Shown here: positions 8,814 through 19,804 of the stretch, piece by piece
How positions within the stretch are numbered: the stretch's first letter is position 1
How the letters are laid out: the number at the start of each line of letters is the position of its first letter
Assembly (NCBI RefSeq): GCF_042661465.1
Contig: NZ_JBHSWE010000001.1
Span: 4,650,001-4,714,000, forward strand
Reading direction: 5' to 3'
From: Marinobacterium_A aestuariivivens
GTDB lineage: Bacteria; Pseudomonadota; Gammaproteobacteria; Pseudomonadales; Balneatricaceae
Length of the DNA stretch: 64,000 nucleotides
The notes under the pieces: model-generated
What the model was told of the DNA's origin: nothing
Database searches by the model: none
Seen by the model: the letters and a program-made list of their open reading frames with translations, nothing else
Made by a program: the position numbers and the translations under genes

Positions 8814-10303
8814 TCAGAATTGCATCAGCACCGATTTGACCTCGGTGTAGTGGTGTATCACCTCGGCCCCCATTTCACGGCCGAGGCCCGACTGCTTGTA
8901 GCCGCCGAAGGGCAGGGCGGGGTCGAGCGCCGTATGGCAGTTGACCCAGACGCTGCCGGACCTGATGCGCGGGATCAGTTGATGCACGGCGGACAGGTTG
9001 TTCGACCAGATACTGGCGCCCAGGCCATAGGGGCTGTCGTTGGCAATGCGTACCACGTCGTCGAGGGTGTCGAACGGCATCGCGACCAGCACCGGGCCGA
9101 AGATCTCCTCCTGCACCAGCGGCGAGTGCTGATCGACGTCGACAATGACCGTCGGCTTGACGAAGAATCCCGGACCCGCCAGTTCGCCGCCGGTGGCGAT
9201 GGTGGCGCCATCGCGGCGTCCCCGCTCGATATAACCGAAAACCCGTTCCTGCTGTTTCGCCGACACCAGGGGCCCATCTGAACACTGGGATCCAGGCCGT
9301 TGCCCAGACGCATGCCTTCGGCGATCGTGCTGATATCGGCGACCAGGCTGTCGAAATGCTTGCGCTGCACATAGAGCCGCGATCCGGCACAGCAGACCTG
9401 GCCGTGGTTGAAGAAAATCGCATTGGCGGCGCCCTGTGCGGCGCTGGCCAGATCCGCGTCATCCAGCACGATGGTCGGTGACTTGCCGCCCAGTTCGAGG
9501 GTCACCCGGGTCATGGTTTCCATTGCCGCCTTGCCGATCAGTTTGCCGACCGGTGTGGAGCCGGTAAAGGTCAGCTTGTCGACATCGGGATGGTTTGCAA
9601 GCGCAGCACCGGCCTCCTGGCCGAGTCCCGTGACCACGTTGATCACCCCGGGCGGGTAGCCCGCCTCGAGTGCCAGTTCGCCCAGCGCCAGGGCTGTCAG
9701 CGGCGTGTCTTCCGCGGGCTTGAGCACTACGGTGCAGCCGGTGGCGAGCGCCGGCGCCAGTTTCCAGACGGCCAGCAGCAGCGGGAAGTTCCAGGCGACG
9801 ATGGCGCCGACGACCCCGACCGGCTCGCGTTTGGTATAGCCGTGAAATCGACCGTCGGGCATGAACGGCATCGAAACGTCGACGCTGCTGCCTTCGATCT
9901 TGGTGGCCCAGCCGGCCATGTAACGCAGGAAATTGATCGCCAGCTGGATGTCGACGGCGCGGGCGATGCCGACGCTCTTGCCGTTGTCGACACATTCGAG
10001 TTCGGCCAGCATGTCGGCATGCTGCTCCACCAGGTCGCTGAAGCGCCACAGCAGCCGCTCGCGGTCCACCGGTTTCATCCGGCTCCAGGCGGAGTCCTCG
10101 AAGGTACGGCGGGCGCAGATCAGGGCCCGGTCGATATCGGCCTTGTCGGCGGCGGGGACGGAGGTCAATCGCTCGCCCGTGGCCGGATTGAACACCTTGA
10201 GCGTTTTCTGCCCCGTCGCATCAAGGCGCTGGTTGCCGATCAGAAGCTGATGCTGTCTGGCGATAAAGGCGGCGGTGTCGGGCCTCAGGGTAAAGTCGTT
10301 CAT
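8814..10303 (-). CDS. NAD(P)-dependent aldehyde dehydrogenase, PeaE/FeaB-like, one frameshift
   Basis: 496 residues after restoring one base in the G4 run at 9269-9272 (junction then reads VQMGPLVSAKQQERVFGY). ALDH hallmarks are all present: AWNFPLLL, FTGSTPVGK, catalytic Glu in LELGGKSP, catalytic Cys in GQVCCAGSR, and the C-terminal FGGYKQSGLGRE. It oxidises an aldehyde to the acid. It is divergent from qhpADCB, whose enzyme turns primary amines into aldehydes, so it most likely handles that product; phenylacetaldehyde or an aliphatic aldehyde are both possible. A sigma-54-like promoter lies 41 bases upstream of ATG 10303. Confidence 0.88.
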
Positions 10304-10343
10304 CCTCGGTAACCTCTTGTTCTGATGGTGTCGACTGAACCGT

Positions 10344-10359
10344 TACAAACCCTGTGCCA
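10344..10359 (-). promoter_or_regulatory. Sigma-54-type promoter for the aldehyde dehydrogenase
   Basis: On the minus strand TGGCAC-N5-TTGTA gives a perfect -24 element and a -12 element with one change (GT for GC), spaced as required. It lies 41 bases before the aldehyde dehydrogenase start codon and mirrors the qhp promoter at 10636. Confidence 0.5.
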
Positions 10360-10534
10360 ATCCGCATTTTTGAATGTAAGTGTTTGTTTATTATTAGGTT
10401 ATCTGTTCGGTTTTGGGTTTGCGGCGGGCGCGACCGCCAGTTGGGCTGTTGCATTCTGAGACCTCTGTCTGAATCTGACTCAGTGCGCCCGCCCGATGCC
10501 GGCGGACTCTGTCTTGCAGGGTTGTCTCAGTTTT

Positions 10535-10546
10535 CGACAGCTGTCG
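10535..10546. promoter_or_regulatory. Candidate enhancer-binding palindrome between divergent promoters
   Basis: CGACAGCTGTCG is a perfect 12-bp palindrome, about 90 bases upstream of the qhp -24 element and about 175 from that of the aldehyde dehydrogenase, distances normal for a sigma-54 activator site. The related inverted pair CTGAGAC (10456-10462) and GTCTCAG (10524-10530) is nearby. The rest of the 427-base gap 10304-10730 holds only promoters and leaders. Confidence 0.45.
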
Positions 10547-10635
10547 CGCTATGAAACAGACGCCTTCGGGCCCAGGCGGGTTGTCTGTAGGGTGGTTTTA
10601 ATGCATCTAATTGAAATTTAAGAAAATTTTTAAAA

Positions 10636-10651
10636 TGGCACATGGCGTGCA
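10636..10651 (+). promoter_or_regulatory. Sigma-54-type promoter of qhpADCB
   Basis: TGGCAC-N5-GTGCA, with GG and GC exactly 10 bases apart, is a good match to the -24/-12 consensus. It lies 80 bases before the qhpA start, preceded by an A/T-rich stretch. A sigma-54 activator gene follows the operon. Confidence 0.6.
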
Positions 10652-10730
10652 GAGACGGGTTCAGGGCAGCCGTGCGGCGCAGGCGAGATGCCGCACCTTC
10701 ATCGCCTGATCCAGTTAAGGAGGTAGGACC

Positions 10731-12323
10731 TTGAAAAGAATAAAAGTATCCAGTCCCTTTCGGCCCGCGTTGTTGACGGCCGCGATGGCCGTCGCCGCAC
10801 CTGCGGTCCAGGCGGCCGGGGATCCCGGGCAGATCATGGCGCGGACCTGCGCGGCCTGCCATGCCTCGCAGGATGACGGTCAATACAGCCGCATCAGCCA
10901 GCAGCGCAAGACACCGGAGGGCTGGCTGATGACCATCGCCCGCATGCAGGTCATGCACGGCCTCGAGATCAGTGACGCGGATCGCCGTACCCTGGTGAAA
11001 TACCTGGCGGACCGCCAGGGTCTGTCACCGGCGGAAACGGCCGGTGCACGCTATGCCCTGGAACGGCGTCTCAACACCCTGGAGGCCTTCGATTCCCAGG
11101 CGTTCTCCGAAACCTGCGCCCGCTGCCATTCCGGTGCCCGGGTGGCGCTGCAGCGTCGTCCGGCGAGCGAGTGGGAGCACCTGGTGCACTTCCACCTGGG
11201 CCAGTGGCCCTCGACCGAATACCAGGCGCTGGCGCGGGATCGTGACTGGCTGGGACTGGCGTTGAGCGAGATGGTCCCCGAGCTGGCCGAAACCTACCCG
11301 CTCGAATCCGACGCCTGGGCGCAGTGGCAGGCGGCGGTGAAACCGGACCTCAACGGCCAGTGGCGTCTCGCCGGCCGGATGCCGGGGCGAGGTGAAATGA
11401 GCGGTGTCATGACGGTGGCGGCCAAAGGCCAGGACCGCTTCAGCCTCAGCTTCGAGGGCTGCTATACCAACGGTGAACCGCTAAGGGGTGAGGGGGAGGC
11501 GATCCTCTACACCGGCTTCGAGTGGCGCGGCAACCTCGAGATCGACGGCATCGAAATGCGCCAGGTATTCGCCATCGATGGAAACCGCCTCGCCGGGCGC
11601 ATGTTCGAGGTCGAGCATGACGAAGTTGGCTTCGATATCGAAGGCGCCGTGCTCGCCGCTGGCGAATCGGCGCTGCTGGCGCTCCAGCCCGGTTATCTTC
11701 GGGCCGGCGAGACGGCCGAACTGACCCTGATCGGCGCCGGCCTCGAAGGTGATATCGATCTGGGTGAGGGCGTCGAAGTGCTGCAGGTGCTGTCGCGCAG
11801 TGACGATCGCATCCGTCTGCGAGCACGGGCCGGTCGCGACGCCGCCGGCATCCGCCCGGTGCGTGTCGGCGAAACGGAAGGTGTTTCGCTCAGCGTCTAC
11901 GACCGCATCGCCAGCCTCAGGGTGGTGCCGGAATACAGCGTTTCCCGCATCGGCGGCAACGGCAGTTCGACGCCGAAGGTCTTCGGCCTGTTCGATGCCG
12001 AGGCCTGGGCGGCCGGTGCCGACGGCAAGGCCGGTACGGAGGATGACTATCGCATCGGCATCGTGCCGGCGAGCTGGCATGTGGAGCCGTTCGACGCGCG
12101 TGCCGCCGAGGACCAGGACACCCGGTTCGCCGGCAGCATCGATGCCGGCACCGGCAGGTTCACGCCCGGTGCCGCAGGTCCCAATCCAGAAAGGCGCATG
12201 GGGACCAACAACGCCGGCAACCTGAAGGTGGTGGCCGAGGTCCGGGATGGCGACCGCAGCCTGAGCGGCAGCGGCCAGATGATCGTCACGGTACAGCGCT
12301 GGAACAATCCGCCGATCCCCTGA
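10731..12323 (+). CDS. qhpA: Quinohemoprotein amine dehydrogenase alpha subunit (dihaem cytochrome c)
   Basis: 530 residues. A signal peptide (to about residue 28) sends it to the periplasm. Two c-type haem sites, CAACH at 40-44 and CARCH at 129-133, form the N-terminal dihaem domain; the remaining ~370 residues match the beta-rich domains of QHNDH alpha. It accepts electrons from the CTQ cofactor of the gamma subunit and passes them to the respiratory chain. The start is TTG 10731, set by AAGGAGGT six bases before it. First gene of a qhpA-D-C-B operon, the order known from Paracoccus and Pseudomonas. Confidence 0.94.
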   Translation: MKRIKVSSPFRPALLTAAMAVAAPAVQAAGDPGQIMARTCAACHASQDDGQYSRISQQRKTPEGWLMTIARMQVMHGLEISDADRRTLVKYLADRQGLSPAETAGARYALERRLNTLEAFDSQAFSETCARCHSGARVALQRRPASEWEHLVHFHLGQWPSTEYQALARDRDWLGLALSEMVPELAETYPLESDAWAQWQAAVKPDLNGQWRLAGRMPGRGEMSGVMTVAAKGQDRFSLSFEGCYTNGEPLRGEGEAILYTGFEWRGNLEIDGIEMRQVFAIDGNRLAGRMFEVEHDEVGFDIEGAVLAAGESALLALQPGYLRAGETAELTLIGAGLEGDIDLGEGVEVLQVLSRSDDRIRLRARAGRDAAGIRPVRVGETEGVSLSVYDRIASLRVVPEYSVSRIGGNGSSTPKVFGLFDAEAWAAGADGKAGTEDDYRIGIVPASWHVEPFDARAAEDQDTRFAGSIDAGTGRFTPGAAGPNPERRMGTNNAGNLKVVAEVRDGDRSLSGSGQMIVTVQRWNNPPIP

Positions 12324-12381
12324 CCCCGTGTCGAAGCGAACGACAGCGCCAAAACAATAACCACAAGACGAGGAAGCACCC

Positions 12382-13810
12382 ATGGGCGCCCAGTTGAATC
12401 TTGTTGAACGCAATCTGCACCTGGTCGAGGTCGACGGCGATCGTCTGCTGTTTCATATCCCGAGCAGTTCGCTGTTCGCCCTCGACCCGCTCAGCGGCGC
12501 GATCATCGACCGGTTGCGGGACGGGGCTCGGCCGGCCGGCGATCTGATCGGCGGCCTGGCGCGGAATTACCGTCCCGAGGACGTCAGTGAAAGCCTGCGG
12601 GAGCTGAAGGCACTGGAGCTGGTCAGTGACGGCTCCCCGTTGACGGACGAAATCGGCACCCGGCGGGTCGACCGGTTTCCGCTTACGACCCTGGTCCTGA
12701 ACGTCAACACCGGCTGCAATCTCAGCTGTACCTACTGCTACAAGGAAGATCTCGACACCCCTTCGGCCGGCAAGCGGATGTCCTTCGAAACCGCCCGCGA
12801 TTCGGTCGAGATGCTGCTGCGCGAATCCCCGGACGAAAAGCGTTACAGCATCGTTTTTTTCGGCGGCGAGCCGCTCAGCAACCGGCGCCTGATCGAACAG
12901 GTGGTCGACTATTGCGAGGCGCGCTTCGCCGAACTCGGCAGGAAGGTCGAGTTCGTCATGACCACCAATGCGACCCTGCTCAACGACGATATCATCGACT
13001 GGCTCAATGCCCATCGATTCGGCCTGTCGGTGAGCATGGACGGCCCCAGGGCGATTCACGACAGGAACCGCATCACCGTCGGGGGACAGGGCACCTACGA
13101 GGTGGTCCGGCGCAAGGCCGAGCGCCTGCTGGCGCGCTACGACTCCCGTCCGGTCGGCGCCCGCGTCACCCTGACCCGGGGTGTTACCGATGTCGAGGGG
13201 ATCTGGGATCACCTGTTCAATGAGCTCGGCTTTGCCGAGGTTGGCTTCGCGCCGGTGACCTCCGGCGATATCGGCAGCTTCAACCTGAGCGCGGAGGAGC
13301 TGGTGGAGGTGTTCGCGGCGATGAAGCGGCTCGGCCGCCGCTATCTGGCGGCGGCACTGCAGCATCGCAATATCGGCTTCTCCAACCTGCATCAGCTGAT
13401 CACCGACCTGCACGAAGGCCACAAGAAGGCGCTGCCCTGTGGCGCCGGCCTGAAGATGCTGGCGGTGGACCACGAGGGGGCTCAACCTGTGCCACCGCTT
13501 CACAGGCTCCGATCTCCCGAACTTCGGCGATGTCGGCAGCGGCGTGCAGCACGCGCAGCTCGGGGACTTCCTGTCCCGGCGTCTGGACCGGACCGATACC
13601 GGCTGTGCGGACTGCCGCATCCGCAATCTCTGCTCCGGCGGCTGCTATCACGAAAGCTATGCCCGTTACGGCGACCCGACGCATCCGACCTACCACTACT
13701 GCGATCTGATGCGCGACTGGGTCGATTTCGGTATCGAGGTCTACAGCCGGATCATGACGGCGAATCCCGCCTTTATCGACGACTACATCGCGCCGCGCCA
13801 GGCGCGCTGA
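12382..13810 (+). CDS. qhpD: QhpD, radical SAM maturase of the amine dehydrogenase gamma subunit, one frameshift
   Basis: About 475 residues when the G5 run at 13476-13480 is read one base shorter; the frame then continues into NLCHRFTGSD and a complete SPASM tail (CADCRIRNLCSGGCYHES ... YHYC) ending at 13810. Read uncorrected, the frame slides into qhpC and gives a false 594-residue fusion. Domains: a PqqD-like peptide-recognition domain (about 1-90), the radical SAM core with CNLSCTYC (C112, C116, C119) and FFGGEP, then SPASM. Known role: QhpD makes the Cys-to-Asp/Glu thioether bonds in QhpC. The adjacent substrate gene with all target residues supports the call. Confidence 0.92.
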
Positions 13811-13842
13811 GCGCGGCGGCGAGACGAAAACGGAGAACAACA

Positions 13843-14166
13843 ATGAAACATCTCAAAGCGATCAACAACAAGGCGCGCCTGCTCGAGGGTGCCGTGCAGG
13901 ACGATACGGTGGAGGAGGTCGTGGCGATGAGTTCGCTGGCCGGCTGTACCGCCACCACGGACCCGGGCTGGGAGATCGATGCCTTCGGCTCGGTCACCTC
14001 GCTGTGCCAGCCGATGGAATCGGATCTCTACGGTTGCGCCGATCCCTGCTGGTGGCCGGCCCAGGTGCCGGACATGATGAACACCTATCCGGACTGGAAC
14101 AAGGACGCCATGAACTCCAAAGAGGACTGGCGCAACCTCGGCACCGTGTTCCCGAAAGACAAGTAA
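13843..14166 (+). CDS. qhpC: Quinohemoprotein amine dehydrogenase gamma subunit (CTQ-bearing RiPP)
   Basis: 107 residues; catalytic subunit made as a precursor. A 28-residue leader (to VVA) precedes the core. With that offset every modified position known from Paracoccus denitrificans QHNDH is present: thioether pairs C35-E44, C55-D61 and C69-D77, and the CTQ pair C65 and W71. This exact register is the strongest evidence for the whole locus. The leader should be removed and the crosslinked core exported folded. ATG 13843 follows the corrected qhpD stop by 32 bases. C-terminus is rich in Trp, Asp and Asn. Confidence 0.96.
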   Translation: MKHLKAINNKARLLEGAVQDDTVEEVVAMSSLAGCTATTDPGWEIDAFGSVTSLCQPMESDLYGCADPCWWPAQVPDMMNTYPDWNKDAMNSKEDWRNLGTVFPKDK

Positions 14167-14189
14167 TCACCGGACAGAGCGAGAAGACA

Positions 14190-15323
14190 ATGAAGCAACT
14201 TTCGATGCGTATCCTGGCCCGGCTGGGCGTCGCGGCGGCGCTGGCCACGGGGCCCGGATTCGGCGTGGCCGCCCAGGCCGAAGGCCCTGCCCTGAAGCGG
14301 GGGCACGAGTATATGGTCGTCGCCAACTATCCCAACAACCTCCATGTGCTGGAGCTGGCCGGCGACAGCCTCTACAAGAGCTGCCCGCTACCCCGGGCAT
14401 TCGGCCCCGGAACGATCCAGATGGCGCCGGACGGGCACACCGCCTATATCCTCAACAATCACTACGAGGACATCTACGGTGTCGATCTCGACAGCTGCGA
14501 GCTGGTATTCCATGCCGCGATGTCGCAGGCGCCGAACGAGCGCGCCAAGTCGATGTTCTCCTTCGCCGTCAGCCCCGACGGGGACGAGCTCTACGCGGTG
14601 CAGAACCCGACGCTGATCCATCGCGACCACTACCGGGTTCAGGCGCCGAGACTGGCGGTCTACGACACCGCTGCCGGCCTCGACGCCAAACCTGTGCGCA
14701 CCTTCGAGGCGCCACGCCAGATCACGGTGATGCAGACCGGCGCGGATGGCAGTCTCTACCTGGCCGGTCCCGATATCTACAAGATGGATGTCGAAAGCGG
14801 CGCCGTCGAAGTGGCGGTCCCGAGTCGCAACTGGCAGCGGCCCAACTATACTCCGCCCGATGTCCTCAGCGTCTGGCCGATACAGACTGCCACCCGCGAT
14901 TTCACGGTGCTCTACACCACGGCGCGCTTCCGGGACGAGACGCAGAACCCGGAGACCGCCGACTGGCTCTGGGGCTACATGAATGTCGATCTCGAGAGCG
15001 GCGAAACCGAGACCCGGGATTTCGGCCCGATCACCGAAGTCTACTTTACCGGGACCCGCTCGCCGAAGAATCCCAACCTGATGTATGGCGTGCTGAACCG
15101 TCTGACCAAGTACGACATCGAGAAGCAGACGTTGCTTCAGGCCGCGGAGCTGGACCACTCCTACTACTGCATCGCGATCAACCGGGACGCCAGCAAGATC
15201 TACCTGGCGGGCACCTTCAACGACATCGCCATCTACGATGCCGATTCGCTCGAAAAACTCGGCGCTGTCGAGCTGCCGGGCGGCGATATGGCGATCTCCA
15301 CGGCCCAGATCTTCGTGCGCTGA
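14190..15323 (+). CDS. qhpB: Quinohemoprotein amine dehydrogenase beta subunit (seven-bladed propeller)
   Basis: 377 residues with a signal peptide ending near VAAQA (about residue 30) and a repeated beta-propeller pattern (HVLELAGDS, GTIQMAPDGHTAYI, MFSFAVSPDGDELYA, IAIYDADSL). It is the periplasmic scaffold subunit that, with gamma, forms the active-site pocket. ATG 14190 follows qhpC by 23 bases. The genes qhpE (leader protease), qhpF (exporter) and qhpG (Trp hydroxylase), usually next, are not here; a regulator follows instead. Confidence 0.93.
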   Translation: MKQLSMRILARLGVAAALATGPGFGVAAQAEGPALKRGHEYMVVANYPNNLHVLELAGDSLYKSCPLPRAFGPGTIQMAPDGHTAYILNNHYEDIYGVDLDSCELVFHAAMSQAPNERAKSMFSFAVSPDGDELYAVQNPTLIHRDHYRVQAPRLAVYDTAAGLDAKPVRTFEAPRQITVMQTGADGSLYLAGPDIYKMDVESGAVEVAVPSRNWQRPNYTPPDVLSVWPIQTATRDFTVLYTTARFRDETQNPETADWLWGYMNVDLESGETETRDFGPITEVYFTGTRSPKNPNLMYGVLNRLTKYDIEKQTLLQAAELDHSYYCIAINRDASKIYLAGTFNDIAIYDADSLEKLGAVELPGGDMAISTAQIFVR

Positions 15324-15440
15324 GGCGCCGGCGAACCGGGTGGCGGCCGGGTGCCGTCACCCGAAGCGGCTTCAGCCGTTTCCGACCCTGTGCTAGATTG
15401 GCTCAATCGCAGCCGACAATAACAACAACGGGGTTTTTCG

Positions 15441-17344
<1,904 letters not shown>

Positions 17345-17381
17345 GATGCTGCGAAGCGCATCATGCAGGTATGGGGAGGCG

Positions 17382-18329
17382 TCAGTTCCCTTCGCGCCAG
17401 CCGGCGTAATCCGTCACGTTGTCCCGCGTGATCAGCTCGGGAGCGATGAGGATGCGCCGAGGCTCGACCGCTTCGCCCTGCAGCAGGCGGGCACCGGTTT
17501 CGACGGCGCGTTCGGCGATACGGCCCGGGAACTGGGCCGCGGTGGCCTGCAGCAGGCTGTCCGGTGCGCGCAGGCGCTCGAGGGCGGCGGGGGAACCGTC
17601 GACGCTGACGATGACGAAATTGTCCCGTCCGGCCTGGCGAGCGGCCTGTTCGGCGCCGAGTGCGGAGGGGTCGTTGATGGTGAAGACGCCCTGGATATCG
17701 GGATGGGCGGTCATCAGCGCGGTCATCTTTTCCAGCCCGCCTTCACGCGCGCCACCACCGTTTTCGCTGTCGGAAAGCACCTCGATATCCGGGTATTCCC
17801 GAAGGGCTCCGTGGCAGCCCTCGACGCGCTCCAGCACCGACGAGACCGGCGGCCCGTTGATGATCACCACTTTGCCGCGCTGACCGATTCGATCGGCCAG
17901 GTAGTGGCAGGCGAGGGTGCCGGCGGCAAGGTTGTTGGTGGTGATGGTGGCATTGGCGCCGGCGGCTTCGACGTCGACGGCGATAACCTTGATGCCGGCC
18001 TCGCGAGCCCGCTTCACCGCGGGGGCGACGCCCTCGGTATCGGCCGCCGAGAGCAGAATCAGCTGTACGCCGGCAGCGATGAATTCGTCGATCTGGCGGA
18101 TCTGGCGGTCGAGATCGTAGGCGCTGGAGACGACTTTCACCTGCACGCCCGGGCCGCTCAGTTGCCGTGCCCGGCGCTCGGCGCCGCGTGCGATCTCGAC
18201 GAAGTAGGGGTTGCCCAGGTCCGATATCGAGACGCCGATGGCCCGAAGCCCGGTATCGGACTGGCCCTGTGCCGGTAGCGTAACGGCCAGCAGCAACGTC
18301 AGAGAGAGCAGGAATCTTTGGATCAGCAT
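17382..18329 (-). CDS. Periplasmic sugar-binding protein, RbsB-like, without its own permease
   Basis: 315 residues, signal peptide MLIQRFLLSLTLLLAVTLPAQGQ, then a type I periplasmic-binding fold (ISDLGNPYFVEIARGAERRA, AADTEGVAPAVKRAREAGI, FTINDPSALGAEQAARQAG). ATG 18329 is chosen because the signal peptide follows at once; the upstream in-frame extension is not protein-like. It is distinct from FrcB and has no dedicated permease or ATPase. Lying downstream of frcBCA and a VOC gene on the same strand, it may feed the Frc transporter with a second sugar or act in sensing; both are inference. Confidence 0.82.
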   Translation of the reverse strand: MLIQRFLLSLTLLLAVTLPAQGQSDTGLRAIGVSISDLGNPYFVEIARGAERRARQLSGPGVQVKVVSSAYDLDRQIRQIDEFIAAGVQLILLSAADTEGVAPAVKRAREAGIKVIAVDVEAAGANATITTNNLAAGTLACHYLADRIGQRGKVVIINGPPVSSVLERVEGCHGALREYPDIEVLSDSENGGGAREGGLEKMTALMTAHPDIQGVFTINDPSALGAEQAARQAGRDNFVIVSVDGSPAALERLRAPDSLLQATAAQFPGRIAERAVETGARLLQGEAVEPRRILIAPELITRDNVTDYAGWREGN

Positions 18330-18421
18330 GCCTGTACGGTTTCCGGTCAGGGAGGCGGCTGTGCGCCGCGGAATCCTGCTAAGGGTAGCGGCTGTCCGTG
18401 GAAACTGGCAATCGGGGCGCT

Positions 18422-18850
18422 TCAGCCCTCCAGTATCTGGTTGAACTCCAGGGTTTCGCCACTGGGACCCCGGATAGAAAAGTAGCGACAGCCATGGTCC
18501 CAGAACGGCAGTTCGATCGGCGCGTCCTGATTGATTTCGAAGCCGGCGCTGCACAGCTCCTCGAAGGCGCTGTCGATATCGCGCACCGAAAAGGCGACAT
18601 GGTCGATATGACCGTGCTGCCGGCGGGTGACTTCGGCATGGCGCTCACCGGGCAGCCGGTAGAGTTCGATCACCATGGCCGCACGCTTGACCATCACCGC
18701 TGTGACCTGACCGTCGCCATCGTCGAAGGTTTTTTCCATCACCGGGCGAAAGCCGAGCCGGGCATAGAAGGCTTTGGAGGCTTCGAGGTCCACGACGGGG
18801 ACGCCGAGGTGTTGCAGTCCATCGAAGTTCTGGTCGAGCAGCGGGGTCAT
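18422..18850 (-). CDS. VOC-family (glyoxalase-like) protein
   Basis: 142 residues forming two beta-alpha-beta-beta-beta modules. Metal-ligand-like positions are visible at HLGVPV, HIDHVAF and ETLEFNQ, so it is probably metal-dependent. Family members are isomerases, dioxygenases or glyoxalases; the substrate cannot be told. It sits between the frc operon and the extra binding protein, same strand; a REP pair separates it from frcA. Confidence 0.78.
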   Translation of the reverse strand: MTPLLDQNFDGLQHLGVPVVDLEASKAFYARLGFRPVMEKTFDDGDGQVTAVMVKRAAMVIELYRLPGERHAEVTRRQHGHIDHVAFSVRDIDSAFEELCSAGFEINQDAPIELPFWDHGCRYFSIRGPSGETLEFNQILEG

Positions 18851-18891
18851 GGGGTAATTCCTTGGTTGTGGATGAATATTGGAACCTTGTT

Positions 18892-18966
18892 GTGGGAGCC
18901 CGGTCTCCGGGCGAATTGACCGGCACCAGGCCAGGAAAATGACTTGCTCGCGGAGCGAGCTCCCAC
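18892..18966. repeat. REP pair (GTGGGAGC ... GCTCCCAC)
   Basis: Inverted arms starting GTGGGAGCCCG at 18892 and ending GAGCTCCCAC at 18966 enclose a second stem-forming core. Same family as the REPs near 45011 and 56449. It lies just 3' of frcA and may separate its transcript from the VOC gene. Confidence 0.75.
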
Positions 18967-18995
18967 ACCCCGGGTTCCCACAACAGCAGGGCCTG

Positions 18996-19791
18996 TCAGG
19001 CCGCGAAGGCGCCGGCTGGGTGGTCGTTCGGGTCCAGCGCGCCGGTCATGATGGCGACGGCATCGGACATCGTATGGGTATCGGGCTTGACCACCGCGAC
19101 GCGCTTGCCGAGCCGGTGTATATGGATGCGGTCGGCGACCTCGAACACGTGGGGCATGTTGTGGCTGATCAGGATCACCGGCAGGCCCCGGTCGCGCACG
19201 TCACGGATCAGGTTCAGCACGCGGCGCGATTCCTTGACACCGAGGGCGGCGGTCGGCTCGTCCATGATCACCACATGGCGGGCGAACGCGGCGGCCCGTG
19301 CGACGGCGACCCCGGCGCTGGCCGCCGGAGAGGGTCTCCACGGCCTGGCCAATGTTCTGGATCGTCAACAGACCCAGTTCCGACAGTTTCGCCTTGGCGT
19401 CGTCGTGCATGCCCTTCTTGTCGAGCATGCGCAGCCATTTGCCGAGGAAGCCGGGACGGCGGCGCTCACGGCCCAGGAACATGTTGTCGGCGATATCCAG
19501 CGACGGCGAGACCGCCAGATTCTGGTAGACGGTCTCGATGCCCTGGGCGCGGGCGTCCATCGGCGTCTTGAAATGCACCGGCTTGCCGTCGAGCAGGATT
19601 TCGCCGCTGTCGGGCACCACGGCGCCGGACAGGGCCTTGATCAGTGACGACTTGCCGGCGCCGTTGTCGCCGATCACCGCCAGCACTTCGCCGGCGTAGA
19701 GGTTGAAGTCGGCATGGTCGATGGCGGTCACATGGCCGTAACGCTTTACCAGGTTACGGGCTTCGAGGACGATTTTCTTTTCTGCGGTCAT
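18996..19791 (-). CDS. frcA: Fructose ABC importer ATPase FrcA, one frameshift
   Basis: 265 residues once one base is restored in the C4 run at 19310-19313 (junction LSGGQR-x-GVAVARAAAF). Walker A GDNGAGKS, Walker B VVIMDEPTAALG and the switch His in ILISHNMPHV are present. A single nucleotide-binding domain, unlike the double-length MglA/RbsA type, is the FrcA pattern. It forms frcB-frcC-frcA with the preceding genes (13-base gap from frcC). Cytoplasmic face of the inner membrane. Confidence 0.82.
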
Positions 19792-19804
19792 GACGATTCT
19801 CCCC

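Noticed and set aside
12286..13626. Long antisense open frame opposite qhpD (446 codons)
   Set aside because: Low-complexity GC-rich shadow frame rich in Gln, His and Arg; the opposite strand carries radical SAM and SPASM motifs.
12382..14166. A 594-residue fusion of radical SAM enzyme and gamma subunit
   Set aside because: The middle (after GAGLKMLAV) is out-of-frame, Arg-rich sequence; the true SPASM region continues in the next frame to 13810 and qhpC has its own start. It results from the indel at 13476-13480.
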